NCBI RefSeq assembly: GCF_007747655.1
Contig: NZ_CP036274.1
Coordinates: 6,634,001-6,698,000, forward strand
DNA: 64,000 nucleotides
Direction: 5' to 3'
Source of the DNA: Anatilimnocola aggregata
GTDB lineage: Bacteria; Planctomycetota; Planctomycetia; Pirellulales; Pirellulaceae
The position numbers and the translations under genes are program-made. How positions within the stretch are numbered: the first letter of the stretch is position 1; each line of letters starts with the position of its first letter. Below are positions 7,701-15,311 of the stretch, one piece after another. The notes below the pieces were generated by a model that saw only the letters and a list, made by a program, of their open reading frames with translations, searched no databases and was not told the origin of the DNA.

Positions 7701-9074
7701 ATGGAATGCACTCGAACATCGCCGCGAACCTGGTTTCTGGCGTTTGCTTGCGCATTACTCTCCGCCTGTTCACGCAGCAGCCCGCCACCATCGCCGTTGC
7801 AGACCCGCGCGCAGAATCTGGTTGCCATTCCAGGTGCGCAGGGTTCAAGCCATCCGCAGTTACAACTGGAGTTGAAGCAGCTCGCCGAACTGAAGCAACT
7901 GCCAGAGCAAATCGATGCCGCGATGCCTGCCAGCGATCGTGATCGTAGCGAGGGGGCGTATGCCAGCTTCGTGCGGGCGTATCCCGCGCTGACCAGACCG
8001 GCAATTGGCCGCGAAGTGAATGAAATCTGGCCAACTCTGGGAACCTGGTTTGAGCCAGGCGCTGTGCAAAAGGCGCGCGAAATTGTATCACTGCAGGCCG
8101 CTGCCAGGCAGCGATTTGGTGCTGCCTTGGATGAACATGGGGGCCGGCCACAGGGAAGAATTGCCGATGCTCTGCTGGCCGATGACGAATGGCTGGATGC
8201 AGCCGTAGTGGGTTGCCGGATCGAAGGCCTCGCGGTAGCTGAGGCTTTGGCTGAGCAGCAACCGGCTGCTGCCGTTCCGCTCTGCGAGCGAATGTTGCAG
8301 GTCAGTCGGCAATTGGCGGCCGAACCAAATCTGAACGCCCGCCTGGTAGCCGTCGCGTTGCGAACCGATGCCCTGCAAGTGCTTAATGCCATCGCGAATC
8401 ATCCCCTAGCAACGCCTGAGGTATTGCAACTGCTGCAGCAACGGTTAATTGCCCACACAGCCGATTGGCCCAGTGACGAGCGCGTGCTACAAGCCGAGCG
8501 AGCACAAGGGCTGTTGATTTTCGAACTCGTTCGCAGTGGGCACTACACCTCGCTGCTCACCAAATTGCACCGATCGCAGCTAGATAGCAAAGGACTGATT
8601 CGCTCGACCGAGATAGCTGCTAAACGCGACATCGATACCGACCAACTCTTTTACCTGCGGGCGATGCAGCAGCAAGTTGCCGCTGCTCGACTTCCCTTCC
8701 TTCAGCGTACGAGCAGCACTGAAGCATTGCAGACCGAGCTAGCGACTCGGGAAGCAACTGGTGAGTATCCACTCGTCGCTGGCACCCTGCTGCTACCACG
8801 AATCGCCGACGTTCACTTGCAGCTGGCGCAAGATCGGGCCCGCTGTGAGGCTTGGCTGCTTGTCCTGACTGCGGTGACCGAGCAACCGCTGGGGCCGATG
8901 CCGGTTTGTCCATTGACTGGCACCGCTTACGAATTGCAGCAGGACCGTGAAGGGGTGAAGGTGGTCAAGCTAGCGCTCAAGCCCGGTGAAGCGATTCAAA
9001 TTCGCCGGCCGGGACTCATTCAGGCTCGCCGCCGCGCAGCGGGCTTTGACTTTACGCCCGCCAGTATCCGCTGA
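7701..9074 (+). CDS. Predicted lipoprotein, function unknown
   Basis: The 457-residue protein opens with a short positive stretch, a hydrophobic segment and the lipobox 'LLSAC' with Cys at 23, so it should be an exported lipoprotein. The rest is helical and rich in Ala, Leu and Gln, for example 'QLELKQLAELKQLPEQIDAA' and 'AVAEALAEQQPAAAVPLCER'. A C-terminal segment 'PMPVCPLTGTAYELQQDREG' resembles the ends of planctomycete proteins built like secretion-system periplasmic factors. I do not recognise a family. The ATG at 7701 follows AGAGGCAGG; an earlier in-frame start at 7632 would put extra residues before the signal sequence. It lies 120 bases after the transglutaminase gene, so joint transcription is possible but not shown. 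Confidence 0.65.
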   Translation: MECTRTSPRTWFLAFACALLSACSRSSPPPSPLQTRAQNLVAIPGAQGSSHPQLQLELKQLAELKQLPEQIDAAMPASDRDRSEGAYASFVRAYPALTRPAIGREVNEIWPTLGTWFEPGAVQKAREIVSLQAAARQRFGAALDEHGGRPQGRIADALLADDEWLDAAVVGCRIEGLAVAEALAEQQPAAAVPLCERMLQVSRQLAAEPNLNARLVAVALRTDALQVLNAIANHPLATPEVLQLLQQRLIAHTADWPSDERVLQAERAQGLLIFELVRSGHYTSLLTKLHRSQLDSKGLIRSTEIAAKRDIDTDQLFYLRAMQQQVAAARLPFLQRTSSTEALQTELATREATGEYPLVAGTLLLPRIADVHLQLAQDRARCEAWLLVLTAVTEQPLGPMPVCPLTGTAYELQQDREGVKVVKLALKPGEAIQIRRPGLIQARRRAAGFDFTPASIR

Positions 9075-9099
9075 GCGGTGGTGGATTTCTTCGCCTACA

Positions 9100-9378
9100 A
9101 TGGCCAGCATGATTCGCTATCAAGATTTCGCGCCGCGGATGCTGACACCACCCGGCTTCTTGGCCCACGCGACGTATGAGCCGCTGGACATCGCCGTGCA
9201 AGCAGCGAATGCCTGGATCGAAGAACATCGCATCCACATGATCACCATCGAGACGCTGCTCCTGCCGAACATCTGGAGCCGCTACGAAGAAGGGACGAGC
9301 GACCCTGCGCTCGGCACCAGCGGCGAATCTCCCAGTCAGTGGCATCAGGTGGTAAGAGTCTGGTACCACGGAGAGTGA
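9100..9378 (+). CDS. Small conserved-looking protein, function unknown
   Basis: This frame encodes 92 residues from the ATG at 9100 or 89 from 9109 ('MIRYQDFAPRMLTPPGFLAH'). The protein is soluble, with 'EPLDIAVQAANAWIEEHRIH' and 'ITIETLLLPNIWSRYEEGTS', and ends in 'WHQVVRVWYHGE'. A short aromatic-rich finish and balanced composition make it look like a real gene rather than chance. No ribosome binding site is obvious. It starts 25 bases after the lipoprotein stop, and a hairpin terminator follows 18 bases after its end. Function unknown. Confidence 0.6.
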   Translation: MASMIRYQDFAPRMLTPPGFLAHATYEPLDIAVQAANAWIEEHRIHMITIETLLLPNIWSRYEEGTSDPALGTSGESPSQWHQVVRVWYHGE

Positions 9379-9396
9379 CGGGCAAGAAAACGAAAA

Positions 9397-9420
9397 ACGC
9401 CGGACCTTGCGGTCCGGCGT
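9397..9420 (-). terminator. Rho-independent terminator, possibly two-sided
   Basis: A perfect 10-base stem, ACGCCGGACC (9397-9406) with GGTCCGGCGT (9411-9420), encloses the loop TTGC. On the minus strand it is followed directly by TTTTTCGTTTTC, ideal for ending the transcript of the regulator at 9646-10218. On the plus strand the T-rich stretch (CGTTCCGTTGCTTTT) is weaker, but the site sits 18 bases after the small gene ending at 9378. A second hairpin, AGCGCTGGA with TCCAGCGCT (9456-9480), lies just beyond. Confidence 0.85.
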
Positions 9421-9645
9421 CGTTCCGTTGCTTTTAATGAGGTGGGGTAAGGGAAAGCGCTGGACCGGGATTCCAGCGCTCTCTCAGCCGACTCTTTCGA
9501 CTGCCCCTTTTACTCCGCCTCTATGTAGAACCGACGCGGGGGTCAAACCGCGGCAGGCTAAGGCATTTCGTTCAAGCAATTGTCCAAACAGTTTGGGAGG
9601 GCGAGTCCCACCTGAATGCGTCGCTGGCGAGAGGAGAACAGGTCG

Positions 9646-10218
9646 TTAGACCAGTTCCTTCCGGGCGCCGATCAGGGTGCGAAGTCGTTCGGCCAGAAGT
9701 TTGGCATCGAATGGCTTCTTAAAGGTTTCATTAATCGCCGAGCGGTCAAAGCTCAGCGGGCTGCCGTCATCGGGCAGCAGCGCGATCAAGATCGTCTCGG
9801 AGAAGTCCACATTTTTGCGCAGATTCTGGCAAATTTGCAGTGCTTCAACCTTGCCGATCGAGAAGTCCACAATGATGCAGTCGGGGTGGAAGCTTTCGGC
9901 TTGGATTCCAGCTTCAAATCCGCTGGCAGCCACGGCAACCTTGAACGACCGTTCAGTGGGCAATTCGCGCTTCAAGTTTTCAATGAGAACCTGGTCTTGC
10001 GCCACAATCAGCACTTTTGCCATGGCCTCGTCTTCGAGGTCACCCAAGGGCATTCCGTGCTCTTTGAGGAACTTGATCAGATATTCTCGCGGGATACGAC
10101 GGTCTTGCGAGCCGGGGATGCGGTAGCCTTTAAGGCGTCCCGAATCGAACCACTTGCTAACCGTACGCGGGGCCACTTTACAGATCTTAGCGACCTGTCC
10201 AGTAGTGAAGACCTTCAT
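9646..10218 (-). CDS. HTH / degenerate receiver fusion regulator
   Basis: The 190-residue protein has an excisionase/MerR-like helix-turn-helix at ~4-55 ('TTGQVAKICKVAPRTVSKWF', then 'GYRIPGSQDRRIPREYL') and a response-regulator receiver fold at ~67-185. The phospho-acceptor appears kept as D118 in 'HPDCIIVDFS' and the conserved Lys as K168 in 'ETFKKPF'. The acidic pair that binds magnesium is reduced: the expected 'D-D' reads 'VAQDQ' near 72-76, and the usual Thr/Ser after strand 4 is missing ('ILIALLPDD'). It may therefore be regulated without normal phosphorylation. The DNA-binding domain is at the N-terminus, opposite to most response regulators. GGAGAG lies six bases before the ATG. No kinase gene is adjacent. 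Confidence 0.85.
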   Translation of the reverse strand: MKVFTTGQVAKICKVAPRTVSKWFDSGRLKGYRIPGSQDRRIPREYLIKFLKEHGMPLGDLEDEAMAKVLIVAQDQVLIENLKRELPTERSFKVAVAASGFEAGIQAESFHPDCIIVDFSIGKVEALQICQNLRKNVDFSETILIALLPDDGSPLSFDRSAINETFKKPFDAKLLAERLRTLIGARKELV

Positions 10219-11138
10219 CGCAGGCTCTCCATTACTCTCTCGTTGACTCGTTGGTGTGAAGCACCACGGTGAGCGATGCCGCTGAGCTTCACGTATCTGC
10301 CCCTATTCAATCGACCAGGCCTTGGTCTCGATCCATCTCGCCAGCTGTGGGATTTGGCCTGGTTAATCAAATTCTGGGTCGGGGCGGTTCTACTGGGTTT
10401 CAAGTAACTGAAAACAGTTCCCTCTGCTTCAGCCACCTTTTAACCATCGGCAATCAGGACCTCCGGAACGCGGCGGAAATCCCCAAAATCGCAAACAACC
10501 GGCAAAGCTGTTTCGCGTGGGGCCATCCGGGCGACCTGCGCCGTCAAGCGGCGTGGTTCAACCGGCAGAGAGAAAATGCACCCGTTCGTCACTCAATGGG
10601 TCTCGAGTCACGAGCAAGCATTTGGAAGTGCTGCGCATTTCGACTTGCGTCGAAACTTGAGCACCTATAGCAGATTCCCCCTGAGAAAACGGTTGTTGCC
10701 CGGCGGTTCACGAACCTCGGCATGGTAGGTGCCGAGAGTCGTATGCTGCCGTGCAACACACGTCTTCCGAATGTTTCTTTCGTATCAAATGCGAACCCAA
10801 CTTCACAAAATCCCGTCAGTCGCAAGACTCGCAGGGGTGAAGGGGGTTGTCCGCAAGCCAGCAGCAGCTAGGATTTTGCTGATCTTGCGGAAAAAGCAGG
10901 CAAACAGACTCAAGAATTTTCGTCATCCACTGCTCAAAATCAGCTGCGGTTCAGCCACCGAAATCCGCAGGTGGGAAGGCCTTCGCTGCGGAATTCATGC
11001 AGCGAAACGACCATTTCATAGCGCGTACAGACTTTGCCGAACGTACGATCCGCACGAAAGGTTGCTAAGTTCGCGCCTTGAACTACCGAGGCGACGAAAA
11101 TCTCGCCCTCGGCGGCAAAAATCTCTGCCCTGCTCGGA
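10219..11138. other. Long gene-free region
   Basis: About 920 bases between two minus-strand genes contain no frame I would call a gene. The longest frames (10269-10670 and 10729-11241 on the plus strand) are rich in Arg, Ser and Cys and have no ribosome binding site. The upstream region of the HTH/receiver gene lies at the left end. One small hairpin, CTCGGCA (10716-10722) with TGCCGAG (10730-10736), occurs in the middle. Near the right end GCTCGG (11132-11137) pairs with CCGAGC (11144-11149) across the stop of the next gene. An unrecognised RNA is possible, but nothing specific supports one. Confidence 0.5.
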
Positions 11139-12386
11139 CTATTCCGAGCGTACCAGCAGCAGAGGACTGAGATTGATGCCTTGCTCAGCCAATTCTTCGT
11201 GGCTGAGGTCTTCCAGGCAATCGAAATCGAGCTCGGAATAGCCGGCATCAATGCCCAAAAAACTCAAGAATTCGCCCAGCGGTTGCTCGGGCGTCTCATC
11301 TTGCGTCGCTAACGTTTCAGCGACCGCGGCGGGATCGACACTTTTGCCCAATAGCGGCTGTAGCGCTCCCAGATGCTGCTGCAAAGCAGCCTCGCTCAAC
11401 ATAGGTCCGTCGCCAATCTCTTCATCCTCATCTTCGTCGGAAAACTCGTCCGACGGTTCGTCATCTTCCGTGTCACCTTCACCAAAAAAGGCTTCTTCTA
11501 CATCGTCGTCGGCAGAGAGCAGGTCGTTTTCGCCGTCCGACTGGCTAAGTTCAGCAAATCGCTGCAACTCTTCACCCGTCGCCTGGCCAGCGAGTACTTT
11601 GGAAAACAGCTCGGCCATATCGGGCGGCAGGACTCCTTGCAGCATGCTGGGAACACCATCTTCGTCGTCAGCTTGAAAACCGTTCTGAAAAACGCCTTGC
11701 ATGGCTGCCGTTAGTTCAGCGGTCTGTGCCTGCAGCTGTTCCTGAAAGCGACTGAGTTCAGCCTGATTGGCCTGCGACCATTGGTCGAACCGTCGCATTT
11801 CGCCAAGCGTGGCCTTGCCTTCGTGCAGCCGTTCGTAAATGGCTCGGACGTCGTCGGGCATCTTGCTCGAAATCTGCTCTTGCAATTCGGCGATCTTTGA
11901 CAATCCTTCTTGAACCGGGCCGGCCATTTCATCATCGTCGTCGGCACCAATGGCTTGCGGACCATCTTCGTCGTCGAATTCTTCGGCAAGTTCATCCATG
12001 TCGTTATCGAGAAACTCTTGCAGTTCGTCTCCGGTTTCGCCCGTGCTATCGAACTGGTCTATCTCTTCGCCCTGGTGAAACAGGGAGTAGTGCCAAGAGG
12101 AACCTTCATTCGTCCAAATGTTCAAAACGTGAGTCTTTAACTGCTTCGAGAGTTCTCGGCCGATCTCTTGTTGAAACAAGAAATCGGAGCAAAACACCGT
12201 GGCCCAATCACCCTTCGATTTCGCGATCCAGACGCCGCGGGTGATTCCCTGATCGAGCGAGTCCGGGTTGGCAGTGTCGGCGTCCAATACCTGAAAGCCT
12301 TCGGACGAGAGCAAATCGGTGACGGCTTGCTGCAGGCGCTTGGCCGTAGCCCCCTTCACATGCAGACTGCTGGTAAAGCCTTCCAT
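11139..12386 (-). CDS. Very acidic cytoplasmic protein, function unknown
   Basis: The 415-residue protein has no signal peptide or membrane segment. Residues 1-115 form a compact domain ('MEGFTSSLHVKGATAKRLQQ' ... 'WATVFCSDFLFQQEIGRELS' ... 'VLNIWTNEGSSWHYSLFHQG'), followed by acidic linkers such as 'DELAEEFDDEDGPQAIGADD' and 'DEFSDEDEDEEIGDGP' separating helical segments. The C-terminal part ends in 'LGEFLSFLGIDAGYSELDFD'. The first domain may sense or bind a partner; the acidic parts are probably disordered. GAGGAG lies seven bases before the ATG, supporting this start. It stands alone on its strand. I do not recognise a family. Confidence 0.75.
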   Translation of the reverse strand: MEGFTSSLHVKGATAKRLQQAVTDLLSSEGFQVLDADTANPDSLDQGITRGVWIAKSKGDWATVFCSDFLFQQEIGRELSKQLKTHVLNIWTNEGSSWHYSLFHQGEEIDQFDSTGETGDELQEFLDNDMDELAEEFDDEDGPQAIGADDDDEMAGPVQEGLSKIAELQEQISSKMPDDVRAIYERLHEGKATLGEMRRFDQWSQANQAELSRFQEQLQAQTAELTAAMQGVFQNGFQADDEDGVPSMLQGVLPPDMAELFSKVLAGQATGEELQRFAELSQSDGENDLLSADDDVEEAFFGEGDTEDDEPSDEFSDEDEDEEIGDGPMLSEAALQQHLGALQPLLGKSVDPAAVAETLATQDETPEQPLGEFLSFLGIDAGYSELDFDCLEDLSHEELAEQGINLSPLLLVRSE

Positions 12387-12682
12387 CGCACTGCTCCTCT
12401 ATTCCACTCGCTAAGGCGAGAACAATTCCGCTTCCAGTTAAATTTGCCGCTGCAGCTCACCTACCTGCGAACCTACCGCAGTCAGGCGGAAGTGAATAGA
12501 CGGGGCGAACAAAACAAGACCGAAACGATTGTGAAGTCGAACCATCTGAACCTTGAACGTCGCGTAAGGCACAGGTATGCTGCAAGGACCACCAATTTGG
12601 GTGCTTGGCCCGCATCCCATACCGCTGCAGTTGGCGTCGCCCCTCTCCACCACGCGACTCATTTGCTGATCTTGCTACTTTG

Positions 12683-13624
12683 ATGTTCTTTTTTTCTCAG
12701 CATCGCCGCAGGGTTGCCTTCACCTTGGTGGAGCTGCTGGTGACCATTGCCATCATCGGGCTGTTGATCGCACTCTTGTTGCCCGCAGTGCAAGCAGCGC
12801 GGGAAGCGGCGAGGCGAATCCAATGCACAAACAATCTCAAGCAACTGGGACTGGCCTTTCAGAACTATCACGACACCTGGCAGAAGTTCCCAGCGGGAGG
12901 CATTTCCTACGGACTATGTTGCAACACGCCCAGTTACGAATCTTGGACCATCTCGCTGCTGCCTTACCTTGAGCAGCAACCATTGGCCGCTCGTTACAAC
13001 TTCAACGCGTACAACGAGGCACCGGAAAACAAGTTCGTTCGCGAACACAAAACGCAGAATTATACTTGCCCATCCGAACTAGAGCCAAACATCTTGCTCA
13101 AGCCCGAATCGGGACCCGGCAATACGATGGAATATCGCACAGGCACCTATCGCGGTGTCGGCGGCAAGAGTGACGGAACCGGCTGGTGGAGCATTTATCA
13201 GGACTACGTCACTTTACCGATGGATTGGCGCGGAGTGCTGCACGTTGTCGATGGTCGTGAACTGACCTACGAGGGCATTGCGAACGTCACCGATGGGACA
13301 TCCAACACCTGGTTGGTCGGCGAATATAGCACCAAGAGCACTCCACGCCGCCGGACGTTTTGGGCTTATACCTACCGCTCGTACAACCGTTCCGATTGCA
13401 CGAACCAACCCCGCACTTTGTGGAACGACTACACCCGCTGCGTAACCCAAGGCGGACCAGGCATGGAACTGGCTTGCGCTCATGGTTGGGGTAGCTTTCA
13501 TCCGGGCATCATCAACTTTCTGCTCGTCGATGGCAGCGTGCGACCAGTGCAGACCAACATCGATATGAATATTTTCGCGGATGTGGCCACCATTAGTGGT
13601 GGTGAAAATAGGCAAGTCCCTTAA
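12683..13624 (+). CDS. DUF1559 pseudopilin-like protein
   Basis: The 313-residue protein begins with a type IV pilin/type II secretion-like signal: basic residues, then 'AFTLVELLVTIAIIGLLIAL' with the prepilin peptidase site just before F and the conserved Glu at +5. 'LLPAVQAAREAARRIQCTNN' and 'LKQLGLAFQNYHD' follow, diagnostic of planctomycete DUF1559 proteins (SBP_bac_10 family). The C-terminal part has 'NVTDGTSNTWLVGEYS' and 'FHPGIINFLLVDGSVR', also typical. It should be membrane-tethered and exported. The ATG at 12683 is chosen because it places a short basic n-region before the motif. It is divergent from the acidic protein gene, across about 296 bases. Confidence 0.9.
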   Translation: MFFFSQHRRRVAFTLVELLVTIAIIGLLIALLLPAVQAAREAARRIQCTNNLKQLGLAFQNYHDTWQKFPAGGISYGLCCNTPSYESWTISLLPYLEQQPLAARYNFNAYNEAPENKFVREHKTQNYTCPSELEPNILLKPESGPGNTMEYRTGTYRGVGGKSDGTGWWSIYQDYVTLPMDWRGVLHVVDGRELTYEGIANVTDGTSNTWLVGEYSTKSTPRRRTFWAYTYRSYNRSDCTNQPRTLWNDYTRCVTQGGPGMELACAHGWGSFHPGIINFLLVDGSVRPVQTNIDMNIFADVATISGGENRQVP

Positions 13625-13650
13625 GACTGCAAGCAGCCTAGAATATTGCC

Positions 13651-14055
13651 ATGCAGGCTCCCGAACCGTTTGAACCCGACCATTTCGAAATTCGCGGCGA
13701 TATAGCCTATTATCGTCCTCGCGGAAGCTATGCGGAGTTTCGACTTGCCGTCGCCGCAGTTGCCCGAGGCATGGCACATGCCGTGCGCCAGCCCGGCGTG
13801 CGCCGCATGCTGGTCAATTCCTCCGAGCTTTCCGGCTTCCCGCCCCCCACCATGATGGATCGCTACGAGATGGGAAAACTCTGGGCAGAGAGTGAGGCCG
13901 GCAGCGGCATTCATATCGCCCTGGTAGCTCGGGCCGAGCTAATCGACCCGAAGAAATTTGGTGCGCTCGTCGCAACCAACCGTGGGACGTCCAACGACGT
14001 CTTCACCAACGAAGAGGATGCCTTGCGTTGGTTGGCACAGTTCGCCGAAAAGTAG
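13651..14055 (+). CDS. Small STAS/SpoIIAA-like protein
   Basis: The 134-residue protein has the pattern of the SpoIIAA-like/STAS superfamily: an N-terminal strand 'FEIRGDIAYYRPRGSYAEFR', a helix, 'GVRRMLVNSSELSGFPPPTM' where a STAS fold carries its functional loop, then 'IHIALVARAELIDPKKFGAL' and 'VFTNEEDALRWLAQFAEK', the final 'A..WL' helix being characteristic. There is no signal peptide. Some proteins of this class bind partners or membranes; the role here is unknown. It begins 26 bases after the DUF1559 gene, and its stop lies 4 bases from that of the convergent minus-strand gene. Confidence 0.65.
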   Translation: MQAPEPFEPDHFEIRGDIAYYRPRGSYAEFRLAVAAVARGMAHAVRQPGVRRMLVNSSELSGFPPPTMMDRYEMGKLWAESEAGSGIHIALVARAELIDPKKFGALVATNRGTSNDVFTNEEDALRWLAQFAEK

Positions 14056-14059
14056 GCGG

Positions 14060-15118
14060 CTATTTGCCGATCTTTGCCTGGTGCTTCTTCAGCACTTCGT
14101 CCAATCGCACGGTCTTGCCTCCGGCGGCTTTGCTCTCTTCCGCTGCTTGCAGAAAGGTAAACAGCTCGATCGTTTCGGCTGGGGAGACAGGAACCGGAGC
14201 CCCTTTGAAGAACTTGGCCATCTCGATGGCAATTCCTTCGTAACCCATGTATTTGTCTTTGGTCGGGACGATGCCACCCACCGGCACACCATGACCGTAA
14301 ACCCCAGCGGTCGAAACGCCCTTGTCGCCGAACACCGTGGCGCTGTACTTCACTTTGCCCTCCTTGATGCCGCGATAAGTTCCCACGCGACCATCGGCCC
14401 ACACTGCGGTAAATTGCTCGGCGGTTGGCGTGGACGTGCAAGTGACCGAAGTCACGCCGGGTCCCATAATCGCGTATAACGTTTCGATGCTGTGTAAGGC
14501 GCTCCAGAAAAATTCCGGTGTGCTGGGGTCGCTCGTGCAGCCGCCGTACACATCGCAGCCAATGACCTTGCCGACTTCGGGATGGTCCTTCATCCCGCTG
14601 AAGCCAGGACTGAACCGGTGCTGCGAACTCGACCAGCAGGGGGTCTTGGTCTCTTCCGCCAATTTCATGATTGCGATAGCATCTGCGAGTGAAGCCGCGA
14701 AAGGGCGACCGATATAGACCGGCTTGCCGGCGCGTAGCACGGGTTCGATTTGCTTCAAGTGGTCTCGGCCGTCCATAGTCATCACCATGATGACGTCGGA
14801 GCGCTTTAGCAGTTCATCGACCGAGTCAACCATCTCGACGCCATACTTGCCAATCTGAGCTTGCCACCTGGGAATGTCCTTCAGTTCCAGGGGCAACTTC
14901 TCACTGCCAATCGGCAAGGCAGCGACCACTTTCAGCCCGGCGAGATCACCTTCGGCCTTCGGGCTATTAAAGAGTTGCGAATATGCCACCGCTTGATAAT
15001 TGTCGAGTCCCAGCACTCCCACGCGGACTGGCGGCTTGGCTGGAACGTCTTGCGCGGCGACGAAAGTCGCGGGCATAAAGAGGGCAATCAAAAAGGCGAA
15101 ACACAAGCGACTCAACAT
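14060..15118 (-). CDS. Exported Gfo/Idh/MocA-like oxidoreductase
   Basis: The 352-residue protein has a signal peptide ('LCFAFLIALFMPATFVAAQD') and an NAD(P)-type Rossmann domain starting 'VRVGVLGLDNYQAVAYSQLF', followed by 'SDVIMVMTMDGRDHLKQIEP' and 'GKPVYIGRPFAASLADAIAI'. The family's usual 'EKP' motif is changed: the catalytic Lys position reads Arg138 in 'IGRPF', and the dinucleotide loop is G-L-D-N rather than G-x-G. The C-terminal dimerisation half is recognisable ('FFWSALHSIETLYAIMGPGV'). Planctomycetes have many exported members, thought to act on sugars or other polyols; this one may not be a standard dehydrogenase. GAGGA lies eight bases before the ATG. Confidence 0.82.
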   Translation of the reverse strand: MLSRLCFAFLIALFMPATFVAAQDVPAKPPVRVGVLGLDNYQAVAYSQLFNSPKAEGDLAGLKVVAALPIGSEKLPLELKDIPRWQAQIGKYGVEMVDSVDELLKRSDVIMVMTMDGRDHLKQIEPVLRAGKPVYIGRPFAASLADAIAIMKLAEETKTPCWSSSQHRFSPGFSGMKDHPEVGKVIGCDVYGGCTSDPSTPEFFWSALHSIETLYAIMGPGVTSVTCTSTPTAEQFTAVWADGRVGTYRGIKEGKVKYSATVFGDKGVSTAGVYGHGVPVGGIVPTKDKYMGYEGIAIEMAKFFKGAPVPVSPAETIELFTFLQAAEESKAAGGKTVRLDEVLKKHQAKIGK

Positions 15119-15311
15119 CGGAGAGATCCTCGGCGGGAGTGAATGGTGGGGTGGAAACCGCAGTAGCCTAGCCGATGAAGGGGGCTGATTTCAACAAAAA
15201 CTTCGGACTCGCGCGGCGCAAGTGCTGCCTTCGTCTCGACATCGGCCGCAATTGCTCAATCTCTCCAACAGCGATTGCCCTCGCAGGGAGGTCGCCAGTA
15301 GTCTGTTATAG

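Noticed and set aside
9407-9649. 80-codon open frame between the small gene and the HTH/receiver gene
   Set aside because: It begins inside the terminator hairpin and has no protein-like pattern.
10269-10670. 133-codon open frame in the long gap
   Set aside because: There is no ribosome binding site, the residues are Arg/Ser/Cys-rich and show no domain pattern.
10729-11241. 170-codon open frame on the plus strand
   Set aside because: It runs into the acidic protein gene antisense and is dominated by Arg and Ser, typical of non-coding GC-rich sequence.
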